A stretch of 21,698 nucleotides of DNA, taken from positions 1-21,698 of the IMG/VR virus record IMGVR_UViG_3300025120_000655, one strand, 5' to 3'. Made by a program: the position numbers and the translations under genes. This stretch comes from a virus. This document shows, piece by piece, positions 7,501-16,800 of the stretch; within the stretch, counting starts at the first letter, position 1; each line of letters starts with the position of its first letter. The notes under the pieces are model-generated. The model made no database searches and had not been told where the DNA came from. It saw only the letters and a program-made list of their open reading frames with translations.

Positions 7501-7773
7501 ATTATGCGTAATCAAAGAATTTCTACACTAACAAATAGTAGTACTAACTACGTAGACCCTATTATAAACAAAGGTAACTGGCAACCAAAAGTTAATCCAA
7601 AGCCTGGATCTAACGTGGTTAGTGATGATGCTGGTGCTAATACTGGATTTCAAGGATCGTTGTTGAAAAAGAAAACTCAACGTGCTTTAGAAAGATCAAA
7701 ACAGAGAGTAAAGGCCGGTGCAAAAGTAGTTGGTGGCGGTGGAGCTGGAACTAATTCGAGTGCTTTCAGATAA
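4543..7773 (+). CDS. Large virion structural protein, candidate baseplate hub component
   Basis: 1076 residues. It starts one base after the gp53 stop, with TAGGA 7 bases upstream. Residues 1-270 are polar and helical or low-complexity (many Asn, Thr, Gln). A beta-rich domain starts near 276 (SISIYIMNMDEYKQLL) and includes DFYIEDLEIRC and MKFNILEPQGITLLPRL. A second ordered part runs to about 890 and ends IEIFNYFKDGKFTQKLLGAI. The last 185 residues are disordered, with two YDDAIxR motifs (PSYDDAIQRR, QNYDDAIMRN) and a Lys/Arg-rich then Gly-rich tail. I recognise the type as a large structural protein found between gp53 and gp5 in marine T4-like phages, but have no firm T4 counterpart. Its place immediately before the gp5 spike gene, and the absence of a recognisable gp27 here, make a hub role plausible. 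That role is an inference. Confidence 0.8.
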   Translation: MTTPAELNAARLTQQLEINRQKIAVKALQAKARNGAQWENVRDDWNTSDNIIKTTRSTLQNLNGQNEGLKNQTGYVSTKVKLTTNIVETNVLTNDLVEVRKITQSTENTAEILNNLPRTSAGTIVQNEAIGVVNQSRFTAPITGNNQFFDDTTQSVKQVEASVAKPTNARLSSLSGLEDQELGDNKGSGTTSNVGGNVPVRKITATQNNTANTGVITSNNGSAIRAVDDDSIDGERNSVGNASQVVEGRAAVAAEFMEPIVSTPNKLASLASQTYSISIYIMNMDEYKQLLSTDKKTLPSDQLIIQSGGAPVGQRNEFFDLDFYIEDLEIRCAIGTQETNAPHNVQTMKFNILEPQGITLLPRLSQACAAHENNEDVNVNAQTFLMVIRFYGYDDNGNLVSNAPASGAEQTSDPNALVEKFVPFQFANITYKVNTQAVVYSVEATIPQTQVGYSTARGTIPFNFQLSAPDVQTLLNGNTELVDLQQPDTSNLSDEEIEVLERAPPAKKIGISERTVTQGLTSALNQHQKQIVEKKGYLIADEYVIELEDVAGLKDAKMKKQGAVDIRRTAMQKNTDPNEQLNQKKQALDVNSREYSIAAGTQITQLIDQVMKNSTYITAQQTIAFDEVTGARIENPPVKTVQWYKITQTCTPIGYDQKRQDYAYRIKYFISRYQINTPRSPYFPPAMYRGTQKLFNYWFTGENTEVLDFEIDVNSNYLTSIGKDGLNDDTQTVVGDARFAERKFFQTASGTSQQGGEGESTRPAAELASRLYDPADVAKSEVTIVGDPDFITQSEIFYNKVSLGAFEADGSVNTNSGEVLFEIRFNRVVDYDMASGLTPVFKENLAKSGITGETNIAQESLVFTAIEIFNYFKDGKFTQKLLGAIRVFDTAVDSPEQKKAESNKVEKVPTPVARPSGVRSTKNEPVPSYDDAIQRRARGLGVANNSAPTGVNQRPDYITGTARSSGPTPIENQGGKVAPTQNYDDAIMRNQRISTLTNSSTNYVDPIINKGNWQPKVNPKPGSNVVSDDAGANTGFQGSLLKKKTQRALERSKQRVKAGAKVVGGGGAGTNSSAFR

Positions 7774-7782
7774 GGAATATAA

Positions 7783-10023
7783 ATGGCTAACGAAAATTAT
7801 CAAAGAAGTTCAGGAGTAGCAAAAAACTTTAAACCAGATGTCGGCGGAACTCCGGCTGATAGTGGACCGTTTATTGGAGAAGTGGTTAATAATGTTGACC
7901 CAACCAGAAGCGGAAGGTTGCAAGTTTTTCTAACACACTTAGCAGGTGCTGATAAAAATACCAAAAGCCTTTGGCGCACAGTCAGTTACCTCAGTCCTTT
8001 CTACGGATATACCCAACAGAGTGCACCGCAACCTACAGGACCTGGCAGTTTTACAGGTAACAATCAAAGTTACGGTTTTTGGGGAACTCCGCCGGACTTA
8101 GGAACAAAAGTTTTATGTTTTTTTGTAAACGGCGACCCATCTCAAGGTTATTATATGGGCATGCCAATACAGTCAGGAATAAATCACATGTTACCGGCAA
8201 TCGGAGCAAGTGACAATTTTATCGATGACAGTAATTCTCCACTATTTGCAAACCAGAAGAGATTGCCTGTAGTAGAAATCAACAGTGCAAATCCTGCAAT
8301 CAGAGAAAATCCTAGATTTTTTGATCAAACAAAACCAGTACATAGCGTACTAGCTGGACAAATGCTCAGCCAAGGTGTAATTGCAGACCCGTTGATCGGG
8401 CCTATTACTTCTAATAGTCAAAGAGAGTCACCAAGTTCGTGTTTTGGTATCAGTACACCTGGAAGGCCAGTTTTTTCGGGAGGACTAACAGATGCACAGT
8501 TAGAAGAGAAGTTAAACAGTTCAACTTTACAACCAAATGAAGTCAATGTAATTGGTCGTAAAGGCGGACATAGTCTTGTCATGGACGATGGAAGTCAGAG
8601 TAACGAAGATAATCTTATTAGATTGCGTACTAGCGGTGGACATCAAATAATGATGAACGACACACCTGATGGACAGACTATCCATATTATGCATGCAAAT
8701 GGACAAGCATGGGTAGAACTAGGGAAAGAAGGCACAATTGATGTGTATGCTGCAAACAGTTTAAACATTAGAAGTGCCGGCGAAATAAACATGCATGCGG
8801 ATAAGAACATTAACTTTAATAGCGAAAACGGTAGTATAAACATGCATGCCAAAGCGGCTATGAGTTTAGAAAGTGCTAGTCTTTCGTTAACAGGTACAAA
8901 CAGTTTACTAGCATATAGTAAAAGTATGATTGGTTTAAAAAGTGACAGTGCATTAATGCTTAAAAGCAACACCGGTTCATGGGGAGCAGGTTCGGGACTT
9001 ACGCTTGAAGCAGGGTGTATAAAATTAAATTCAGGTGCCGCAGGTGACGTACCAAAAGCACAAGAAATACCAAAACGTAGATTACCAGATACAAAATTTG
9101 ATGCAAGTCAGGGTTGGATACCAGAGCCGGCTGCAATAGAAACTATTGTTACTCGAGCTCCAACGCACGAACCATACGCTGAGCGTGGCACCGGCGTAAA
9201 CACAATCACTAACTTGTCAAGCACTAGTGTAAATGAGGTGCCTCTCGAGCCAAAAACTCAAGAAGCAGTTGATAAAACTACAACAACTGAAATTACAAAA
9301 ATTGAAAAAGGTGACTACGAAGCACAGAAGTCAGCAACAAGTAATGTTGGAAAGATTGCTCCAACAAAAGTTACTGGTATGTTGGCACAATCAAGTAAAC
9401 TTGTAGCACAGAAATCAAATGAAATATCTAATGCCAAGGGTGTTGGTAAGTTTGGATTTGGTGCAGTTGAACTAGAGGATGCAGGATTTTTGAAGCCGGG
9501 TACTGCTGACTTTTTCCTTAAGGATGCTACGTCTGATCTAAACACTGTACTAAGCAGTTCAAGTGTGTGGAGCGGGAATCAAGGCATAAACGGTGTAAGC
9601 GATTTTTTAAACAATGAGTCAATACAGGATTTGACTAAAACTGATTTATTTACAAAAGGTCTAAACAGTTTACAAAATGCAGGCATTGTTACTGGTTTAG
9701 AAAACGAGGCAGACTTAGCAGGACTGGTAAGCGGTGCTAGTAAATTTGGAGCTGACGCAGTAAAAAAATGGACACAAGGTAGTGCAATACTAGGGCAAAC
9801 TTTTAACGGCGCTCTTAGCGGAAACATAACTGCTGGACAGATGAATGAACTGGTTAAAGGCGGGCAGTATGCAGTTAATCTTACACAACAAAAGATCAGT
9901 AGCGAAATACAAGGCTTTACTACTAGTAGTACAGGCACAACCGGAACTGTGATACGTAGTGAAATTGATACGGCAGTACAGACAGTAATTGCTAGTCAAA
10001 AAGTCACAGGAATAGAAACATAA
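7783..10023 (+). CDS. 5: gp5-like baseplate hub spike (OB fold plus beta-helix), no internal lysozyme
   Basis: 746 residues against 575 in T4. Residues 27-130 are the N-terminal OB fold (FIGEVVNNVDPTRSGRLQVFL ... GFWGTPPDLGTKVLCFF). Residues 258-418 are the VgrG/gp5 type triple beta-helix, with GHSLVMDDG, RTSGGHQIMMND, a GQAWVELGKEG turn and repeating short strands (INMHADKNINF, INMHAKAAMSL). T4 gp5 has a lysozyme domain between these two; here the linker of about 125 residues lacks it. A C-terminal extension (420-746) follows the spike and includes a region near 550-700 that resembles a degenerate lysozyme-like domain. gp5 forms the trimeric puncturing needle at the centre of the baseplate. 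The ribosome site TAAGGA overlaps the preceding stop codon. The hub identity is secure; the role of the extension is not. Confidence 0.9.
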   Translation: MANENYQRSSGVAKNFKPDVGGTPADSGPFIGEVVNNVDPTRSGRLQVFLTHLAGADKNTKSLWRTVSYLSPFYGYTQQSAPQPTGPGSFTGNNQSYGFWGTPPDLGTKVLCFFVNGDPSQGYYMGMPIQSGINHMLPAIGASDNFIDDSNSPLFANQKRLPVVEINSANPAIRENPRFFDQTKPVHSVLAGQMLSQGVIADPLIGPITSNSQRESPSSCFGISTPGRPVFSGGLTDAQLEEKLNSSTLQPNEVNVIGRKGGHSLVMDDGSQSNEDNLIRLRTSGGHQIMMNDTPDGQTIHIMHANGQAWVELGKEGTIDVYAANSLNIRSAGEINMHADKNINFNSENGSINMHAKAAMSLESASLSLTGTNSLLAYSKSMIGLKSDSALMLKSNTGSWGAGSGLTLEAGCIKLNSGAAGDVPKAQEIPKRRLPDTKFDASQGWIPEPAAIETIVTRAPTHEPYAERGTGVNTITNLSSTSVNEVPLEPKTQEAVDKTTTTEITKIEKGDYEAQKSATSNVGKIAPTKVTGMLAQSSKLVAQKSNEISNAKGVGKFGFGAVELEDAGFLKPGTADFFLKDATSDLNTVLSSSSVWSGNQGINGVSDFLNNESIQDLTKTDLFTKGLNSLQNAGIVTGLENEADLAGLVSGASKFGADAVKKWTQGSAILGQTFNGALSGNITAGQMNELVKGGQYAVNLTQQKISSEIQGFTTSSTGTTGTVIRSEIDTAVQTVIASQKVTGIET

Positions 10024-10030
10024 ATACGTT

Positions 10031-10411
10031 ATGACAACAGTAATCGGATATAGCTCAGTAGGTAGATATAAAAATTATACACTAACTGATTTTGAACTTA
10101 TTAAAACTGATTTATTAAATGCACTTAATATCAGACAAGGTGAGGTTCCTGGCAGACCAGATGTTGGTACTTCGATGTGGAGTCTTATATATGAACCTCA
10201 ATCTGCACAAACCTCTCAATCGATAATTAATGAGCTACAACGAGTAGTTGCACAGGACCCAAGAATACAAATTTCAGAGATTAATGTTTTTGCACAAGAA
10301 AACGGTTTTTTATGCGAACTTGAAGTTGAAACAATCGCTGGTCAAGATGCAAACAGTTTACGTGTGTTTTTTGACAATCAATCACAAAGAGCAGCCTTCT
10401 CAGACGTATAG
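10031..10411 (+). CDS. 25: gp25-like baseplate wedge subunit
   Basis: 126 residues, close to T4 gp25 (132), and covering the whole gp25-like domain. Recognisable parts are IGYSSVGRYKNYTLTDFELIKTDL at residues 5-28 (read in short blocks), LLNALNIRQGEVPGRPDVG, SMWSLIYEP and INELQRVVAQDPRI. gp25 lies at the inner ring of the baseplate. There it works with gp6 and gp53 and contacts the first sheath ring, and the same family is conserved in type VI secretion. The ATG is seven bases after the gp5 stop. No good ribosome site is seen: the nearest purine run (AGGAA, 10008-10012) is about 18 bases away. Translation may therefore depend on termination of gp5. A CATAAATA at 10019-10026 overlaps the gp5 stop and is too close to the ATG for a normal leader. 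Confidence 0.93.
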   Translation: MTTVIGYSSVGRYKNYTLTDFELIKTDLLNALNIRQGEVPGRPDVGTSMWSLIYEPQSAQTSQSIINELQRVVAQDPRIQISEINVFAQENGFLCELEVETIAGQDANSLRVFFDNQSQRAAFSDV

Positions 10412-10412
10412 T

Positions 10413-10430
10413 ATAAACTACGTAGTTTAT
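10413..10430. promoter_or_regulatory. 18-bp perfect palindrome upstream of the gp6 late promoter
   Basis: ATAAACTACGTAGTTTAT is a perfect inverted repeat in the gap after gp25. Its core ACTACGTAGT (10417-10426) is 10 bp upstream of GATAAATA, the same arrangement as at 2281-2308. In RNA it could form a 7-bp A/U-rich hairpin with an ACGU loop followed by UUUU. A weak terminator for the upstream genes is therefore an alternative or additional function. Confidence 0.6.
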
Positions 10431-10436
10431 TTTAAT

Positions 10437-10444
10437 GATAAATA
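10437..10444 (+). promoter_or_regulatory. Late promoter box GATAAATA for gp6
   Basis: GATAAATA matches 7 of 8 bases of the T4 late consensus and is 18 bases from the gp6 ATG, nearly the same as the 17 bases before gp48. The leader would contain TAAGGAAA (10451-10458). An internal late promoter here would let gp6 and gp7 be made independently of the upstream baseplate genes. Confidence 0.8.
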
Positions 10445-10462
10445 CTAGGTAAGGAAATACAT

Positions 10463-13400
10463 ATGGCTAAAACTACAAGACAAACTAGTATCTTTGGCGT
10501 TGAAGATTGGAAAAGAATTTACCAAACTTACCGCGAAGCAGACTTTCAGAGTTATGACTTTGAAACCTTGCGTAAGAGCTTTATAGACTACATTCGTTTA
10601 TATTACCCAGAAAGTTTTAATGACTATACTGAATCCAGTGAATTTATTGCACTACTTGACGTTATGGCATTTATGGGTCAAGCAGGTAGTTTTAGGAACG
10701 ATCTAAACACAAGGGAAAACTTCATCGACACTGCTGAAAGAAGAGACAGTGTAAACAGATTAGCAGAACTAGTAAGTTACACACCAAAGCGGAATACTGC
10801 AGCCGAAGGATTTTTAAAAGTACAAAGCATTAGTACTACAGAGGGCGTAATTGATTTTACAGGTGTAAATCTTTCAAATATTACAGTCAACTGGAACGAT
10901 ACTACAAATGCAAACTGGCTAGAACAGTTTACAGTAATAGTAAATGCATCATTGGATAATAGTCAACGATTTGGACGTCCGGGCAATTCGCAAACTATTT
11001 TAGGCGTACAGACCGAAGAGTATGCAATTAATCTTTTGCAAGGTTTCTTGCCTGTGATTCCATTTACTAGCGAGATAAACGGCACTGAAATGTCCTTTGA
11101 GGCAGTTTGTGCAACATCTCAAGATAAATCATTTGTTTACGAGCCATCACCTGCACCAAATGGTGCGTTTAACATTCTATACAGGAACGATAAGCAAGGG
11201 TATGCTAGTGCAAACACAGGTTTCTTTTTCTTATTCAAACAAGGCAGTTTACAAGACCTAGATTTTAATCTCGGAGAACGTATTTCAAATAGAGTTGTTA
11301 ATGTGAATATCGAAGGAATTAACAACGATGACACTTGGTTATATCAACTAGACTCAACAGGCAACATCGAAAACGAATGGGAATATGTTGAAAATATCTA
11401 TTCAGGAGCGGTTGAAGAACTAACTCCAGATCAGCGTAGATACTTTACTATTACGTCAAGAACTAACGACCAAATAAATTTAAACTTTGGTGATGGCGTT
11501 TTTAGTAGTATACCAGTAGGAAGTTTTAGAACTTATGTTCGTGCATCAAATGGATTGAGTTATATTATAAATCCAGACGAAATGCAAAATGTGACTGTAT
11601 CAATTGCGTATATAAGTCGTACTGGCCGTAACGAAACATTGACACTTACTTGTGCTTTAACACAACCAGTTAGCAATGCCGCTAACAGAGAAAACATTAA
11701 CGACATAAAGCAACGTGCGCCTGCTAGATACTATACACAAAATAGAATGGTCAACGGCGAAGACTACAATAATTTTCCATATACACTTTATTCAACTATA
11801 ATCAAGTCCAAGGCTGTTAATCGTAGCTCAATTGGCACTAGTAGATATTTGGATCTTGTTGATATCACTGGAAAATACTCTAGCACAAATATTTTTGCGT
11901 CAGACGGATTAATCTACGAAAACACCGCAGTGCCTAGTTTTACTTTTACATATGTGGACCAAAACGACATAACTGATGTTATAGTAAATCAAGTAGAACC
12001 TGTACTAGCAAGTAGAGGAATGCAAGAATTCTATTATGAAAACTTTACACGTCCAGACTTAACTGTGTTAAATTTAAATTGGAGTCAAAGTACAACAAGC
12101 AACAATGAGACAACAGGTTTTTTTAGATTTGTTGCAAGTAATGCACCAGCACCGGTTGGACCGTCAGCAAGTGATAATAAAAAATATATAGCCAAAGGCG
12201 GACTTATAAAATTTACACCGCCAGTAGGACAATATTTTACTGCTACTAATAGACTAGCAGTCGGTTCGCCTACGTTACCCGGAGATAAAATGATATTGTG
12301 GGCAACTGTGACTGCACTCGAACTTGATGGCACAAACTTTGGCACAGGTAATAATGCAGATGGTACAGGTCCAGTGACACTGAATAATTTTATTCCAACT
12401 AACGCAATTCCTACTGAAGTTATACCAAATTTTATTACTGATTTACCAACTGCGATAGAAACAACTATACGTGAAAACATTGAGCTGTACAGAGACTTTG
12501 GACTTGGTTATGACAACTTAACAGGCACATGGTATGTAATCACAAGTACTAATTTAAACCCAGCCATCACATTTAGTCTTGTAAATGCACAAAATACATC
12601 CGGCACTGGATTAGATAATTCATGGTTAGTAGCATTTGAAACAGACGGTGTAACATATACTGTTAGTTCTAGAAGTTTAAACCGCTTTTGGGCTAGTGTA
12701 TTAGAAACACGTTTCTTTTATGATGGAACACAAAAAGTTTATGATCCAAAAACAGGAACAGTTATAAACGACTTTGTAAATGTATTGAAAACCAATAGTT
12801 TGCCAGATTCAAGTGCGACACTTAACAGTGATGAAGTCTTAGATATTATCGATCAGCCAGTCGAAACAGATGGCTTTGTAGATGACTTTCGAGTAAGAAT
12901 AAGTTATAAAGATTCAGACAATGATGGGATTCCTGACAATCCAGATTATTTTCAAACACTAGTTGCTCCTCTTGTAAACCCAAATAATAAAAGAGTTTAC
13001 CTACAACAAACAGTAGACTTTGATAATTTAGAAAGATACTTGCCATTAGCGGCTGGTGTAGTAGTAGGATCACTTGCAACTAAGGCAGCAATAGAACTAG
13101 TAAAAAGTGAATATCCTGACTTGCAGGTATTTTATGCCTACACCGATAAAAAGTTTTATAAACTATCAGTAGATTACGAAGGGGTCAGAACTATTGCAGT
13201 TGTAACAGGTTATCAAACGTTTGTTGGCAGACAAGGATTGTATTTTCAGTACAGACACAATGCACCATTAAGCCGACGTATCGATCCTGGAACAACAAAT
13301 ATAATCGACATCTACTTGATTACTCAAGCATACTATATTGCATACCAAAATTATATTCGTGATAGCACAAACACTGTTGTCGAGCCAACAAAGCCGACTA

Positions 13401-13870
13401 TCGACGAGCTCACAACTAGTTATAGTACACTTGATCAGTACAAAATGATCAGTGACAATATTATTCTAAACAGTGTTACTTTTAAACCTCTATTTGGTAC
13501 TAAAAGTTCAGTAGAACTACGTGCTACAATAAAGTGTGTAAAGAATACAACAAGCACTGCTAGTGTAAGTGAAATTAAAAGCCAAATTGTAAGTGCAATG
13601 AACTCGTATTTTACAATCGATAATTGGGATTTTGGAGATACATTTTTCTTTAGTGAACTTAGTGCGTTCTTACATGACAGACTAGGAAGTATTATAAGTT
13701 CAGTCGTGCTTGTGCCAACTGATCCTCTAAAGAGTTTTGGAGACTTATATGAAATACGTAGTCAGGCAAATGAAATATTTGTAAACGCCGCTACAGTAAA
13801 TGATGTTCAAATAATTGATGCATTAACTGGTAGTCAATTACGTACTGCACCAAATAGTGGAGTAGTATAA
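10463..13870 (+). CDS. 6: gp6-like baseplate wedge subunit, enlarged
   Basis: 1135 residues against 660 in T4. The N-terminal 110 residues carry the marine gp6 signature: LRKSFIDYIRLYYPESF, ALLDVMAFMGQAGSFRNDLNTRENF and RRDSVNRLAELVSYTPKRN. A baseplate J-type core is seen at residues 341-365 (NFGDGVFSSIPVGSF, then YVRASNGL). Near 410-440 is RYYTQNRMVNGEDYNNFP. Residues 817-828 read DSDNDGIPDNPD, a calcium-loop-like pattern. The C-terminal part (about 980-1135) has alternating strands and helices, including NSYFTIDNWDFGDTFFFSEL, typical of gp6/J-protein ends. gp6 forms the ring that holds the wedges together around the hub and drives the shape change before sheath contraction. A good ribosome site (AAGGAA) precedes the ATG. 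The extra length probably forms added surface domains. Confidence 0.93.
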   Translation: MAKTTRQTSIFGVEDWKRIYQTYREADFQSYDFETLRKSFIDYIRLYYPESFNDYTESSEFIALLDVMAFMGQAGSFRNDLNTRENFIDTAERRDSVNRLAELVSYTPKRNTAAEGFLKVQSISTTEGVIDFTGVNLSNITVNWNDTTNANWLEQFTVIVNASLDNSQRFGRPGNSQTILGVQTEEYAINLLQGFLPVIPFTSEINGTEMSFEAVCATSQDKSFVYEPSPAPNGAFNILYRNDKQGYASANTGFFFLFKQGSLQDLDFNLGERISNRVVNVNIEGINNDDTWLYQLDSTGNIENEWEYVENIYSGAVEELTPDQRRYFTITSRTNDQINLNFGDGVFSSIPVGSFRTYVRASNGLSYIINPDEMQNVTVSIAYISRTGRNETLTLTCALTQPVSNAANRENINDIKQRAPARYYTQNRMVNGEDYNNFPYTLYSTIIKSKAVNRSSIGTSRYLDLVDITGKYSSTNIFASDGLIYENTAVPSFTFTYVDQNDITDVIVNQVEPVLASRGMQEFYYENFTRPDLTVLNLNWSQSTTSNNETTGFFRFVASNAPAPVGPSASDNKKYIAKGGLIKFTPPVGQYFTATNRLAVGSPTLPGDKMILWATVTALELDGTNFGTGNNADGTGPVTLNNFIPTNAIPTEVIPNFITDLPTAIETTIRENIELYRDFGLGYDNLTGTWYVITSTNLNPAITFSLVNAQNTSGTGLDNSWLVAFETDGVTYTVSSRSLNRFWASVLETRFFYDGTQKVYDPKTGTVINDFVNVLKTNSLPDSSATLNSDEVLDIIDQPVETDGFVDDFRVRISYKDSDNDGIPDNPDYFQTLVAPLVNPNNKRVYLQQTVDFDNLERYLPLAAGVVVGSLATKAAIELVKSEYPDLQVFYAYTDKKFYKLSVDYEGVRTIAVVTGYQTFVGRQGLYFQYRHNAPLSRRIDPGTTNIIDIYLITQAYYIAYQNYIRDSTNTVVEPTKPTIDELTTSYSTLDQYKMISDNIILNSVTFKPLFGTKSSVELRATIKCVKNTTSTASVSEIKSQIVSAMNSYFTIDNWDFGDTFFFSELSAFLHDRLGSIISSVVLVPTDPLKSFGDLYEIRSQANEIFVNAATVNDVQIIDALTGSQLRTAPNSGVV

Positions 13871-13873
13871 ACT

Positions 13874-16800
13874 ATGGCCAAGCGTATACGTTCAGAAAAT
13901 TTTCTTCCAGAGATATTTCAAACTCCTGCTAACAAGCAGTTGCTTAGAAGTACATTAGATCAGCTTACTCAGAACCCAAAACTTAAACCAACTGAAGGCT
14001 TTATTGGACGCAAGATTGGACCTGGTGTAACTTCGTCTGATAGTTATGTACTTGAACCTACAACAACAAGAACCAATTATCAGTTAGAGCCTGGTGTTGT
14101 GCAAACCAAAGATAACAGTGATAGTATTGCAAATACAATTACATATCCTGGTATAATTGACAGTCTGCAACTTCAAGGTGCTAATACAACACGCGATGAT
14201 CGACTGTTTGATAGCGAGTATTATAGTTTTGATCCAATGGTGGATTTTGACAAGTATATTAACTTTGGACAATATTACTGGATTCCGGCCGGACCTGATA
14301 GTGTTAGTGTATTTGCAAATGCAGTCCCAATACGTGCTACCTACAACGTCAAGTATGAAAATACTGGGTTTACATTTAGCGGTATCGGCGGAACATTACC
14401 AACAATATCACTTGCTAGACAAGGTGAATATAATTTTAATGTTAGTGACAGTGGTAGAAATTTTTGGATACAGTCACAACCTGGAACAACAGGAGTACTA
14501 AGACAACAGCCTAATCAAAGTTCAAGAGAAGTACTCGGAGTTACAAATAACGGCGATGATGTTGGAACTATTACGTTTGCAGTTCCTGATAAAACTGCAC
14601 AGAATTTTTTCTTTACACTTGCTGATATTGGAAGCACAGATTTAGTAGAAGACACTTTACAGTTTAATCAAATCAATGGACAGTTTGTTGATGTATTCAA
14701 CGAAGCAAACGGCGGCATTGATGGAATAACAGACTTAGACGGTAGAACACTTATTATTACAACAGATACAGATACTGGCTGGGAAGTGTTAACACCTTTT
14801 GATGACACACTGTTTGATCAAGATAACCCTGGAATTCCAAATCCTGGATTTGATAATAGCGTAGCATTACCAACTGACCCAGAGCGTTATGTACAATGGA
14901 GGATCAGTTTCAATTATGCAAATCCACTGCGTCCGTTTATGGAACTTACTAAAGTACAAGATGTTGCTAATTTAAGTAAAAGTCTTATTAACTACGGCAC
15001 AGATTACGCTGGTGTAACTTTTTATAAAAATGCAAACGGCTTGTTTGAAAGACAACCTCTTATTACTGCAAACTTAGATCTTCTTTATTATCAGGATCAA
15101 AGTGATGAGTTAAATTTTGGCGTAATACGTTTGGTTGACCAAGCAAATATATTAGATCTAAATGTTGATGAAGATATAGTCGGAAAGAAAAATTATACAT
15201 CTCCTAATGGAGTAGTTTTTACCAATGGAATAAAGGTACAATTTACAGGATCAGTGGTTCCTAGTTCATACGAAGGTAATCAATACTATGTCGAAGGGGT
15301 TGGTACTGCTATAGAACTTTTACTGGTTACAGACTTTGTTACACCTGAGACATATACAATAAGTGCCAGTGTTCCGTTTGATAGCACTGCATTTGATGTT
15401 GGAGGCTTTGATGCTACTGCAAATGCTCCGACTGCACAAGATTACCTAACAATTAATAGAGCAAGCATTGATCAAAATGCATGGAGTCGAGGTAATAGAT
15501 GGTTCCATATTGATGTACTGACTGTAACTGCAACATATAACAATATACCTTTAGAAGTAAACAATACGCAACGAGCAAAACGTCCAATACTTGAATTCAG
15601 AAACAGTTTAAAGTTATTCAACTATGGTACACTGGCCACAGATCCTGTTGACATTATAGACTTTGCTCAAACAAACGCTTTCCAAAATGTTAACGGAAGC
15701 ATAGGGTATAGCGTAGATGGATATTCACTAATACAAGGATCAAGAATTATATTTGCGGCGGACACAGATCCTCAGGTACGTAATAAAATTTATACAGTAA
15801 ACTTTGTAGACTTCAATGATAGTAGTGTAAACACTATAGACTTGCAAGCCGCAAGTTTAACATCTCCAGAGGTACCAGTGAACACAAATACTGTTGTGCT
15901 TAGTGGAATAACAGAACAGGGCAAGAGCTATTGGTTTGATGGAACCACATGGACTGCAGGGCAACAAAAGACAGATACAAACCAAGCGCCTTTATTTGAT
16001 GCGTATGACTCAAGTGGTTTTAGTTTCAGCGATACAACAGTGTATCCTTCAACTACATTTACAGGTACAAAGATATTCAGCTATGCAGTAGGAACTGGTG
16101 TTACAGACAGTGTAATAGAACAACCATTAAAGTATCTAACCATTTCTAATGTTGGTGATATAGTTTTTGACAACAACTTATACATTGATAAGTTTACTTT
16201 TGTAAGCGGAACAACAAGTAGCACACAAAAAATTGATACTGGAATTATAAGACAGTATACGTCGATATCCTATTTTAATAAATTGCTTGGATGGCAAACA
16301 CATTTTGATACAAGCGTACAACGACAAAGTTTCACTTTTGACTATGCCGGAATCCCATTGGTTCTTGATATACCAGTAATTACAGATACAAGTAAAATAC
16401 CTGTAAAGGTTTTTGTTGAAGGGCAATTTGTACTTCCAGACTCATATACATATGCCACTAATGCTGACAATATAACAGTTATTACATTTAATCCAGATGT
16501 AGTTGGACAACCGGCAACACAACCTGTAACGGGAGCTGTAGTCGAAGTTCAAGTAATAAGTGACAGTGCAAGCACAATAGGTTTTTATACAATTCCTGTT
16601 AATTTAGAATCAAACGCTATGAATAGAAATAGCGACGGATTTACTCTTGGCACAGTTCGTACTCATTACGAAAGTATTTGTCAAAACTTAGAAGACTTTA
16701 CAGGAAAAATACACGGAGCAAACAATGTTCGTGATCTTGGAAATATAATACCATTTGGTAATCTAATACTGCAACAGAGTTCGCCTCTTACACTGCTTAC

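Noticed and set aside
7547-7571. Third near-copy of the palindrome (ACTACGTAGA) with a nearby TATAAACA
   Set aside because: It lies inside the coding sequence of the 1076-residue protein, the last base breaks the symmetry, and no ATAAATA box occurs at the 10-bp spacing. Codon pairs give TACGTA often by chance.
7778-7785. TATAAATG as a late promoter for gp5
   Set aside because: The box includes the gp5 start codon, so a transcript from it could not carry the start or the clear TAAGGA ribosome site.
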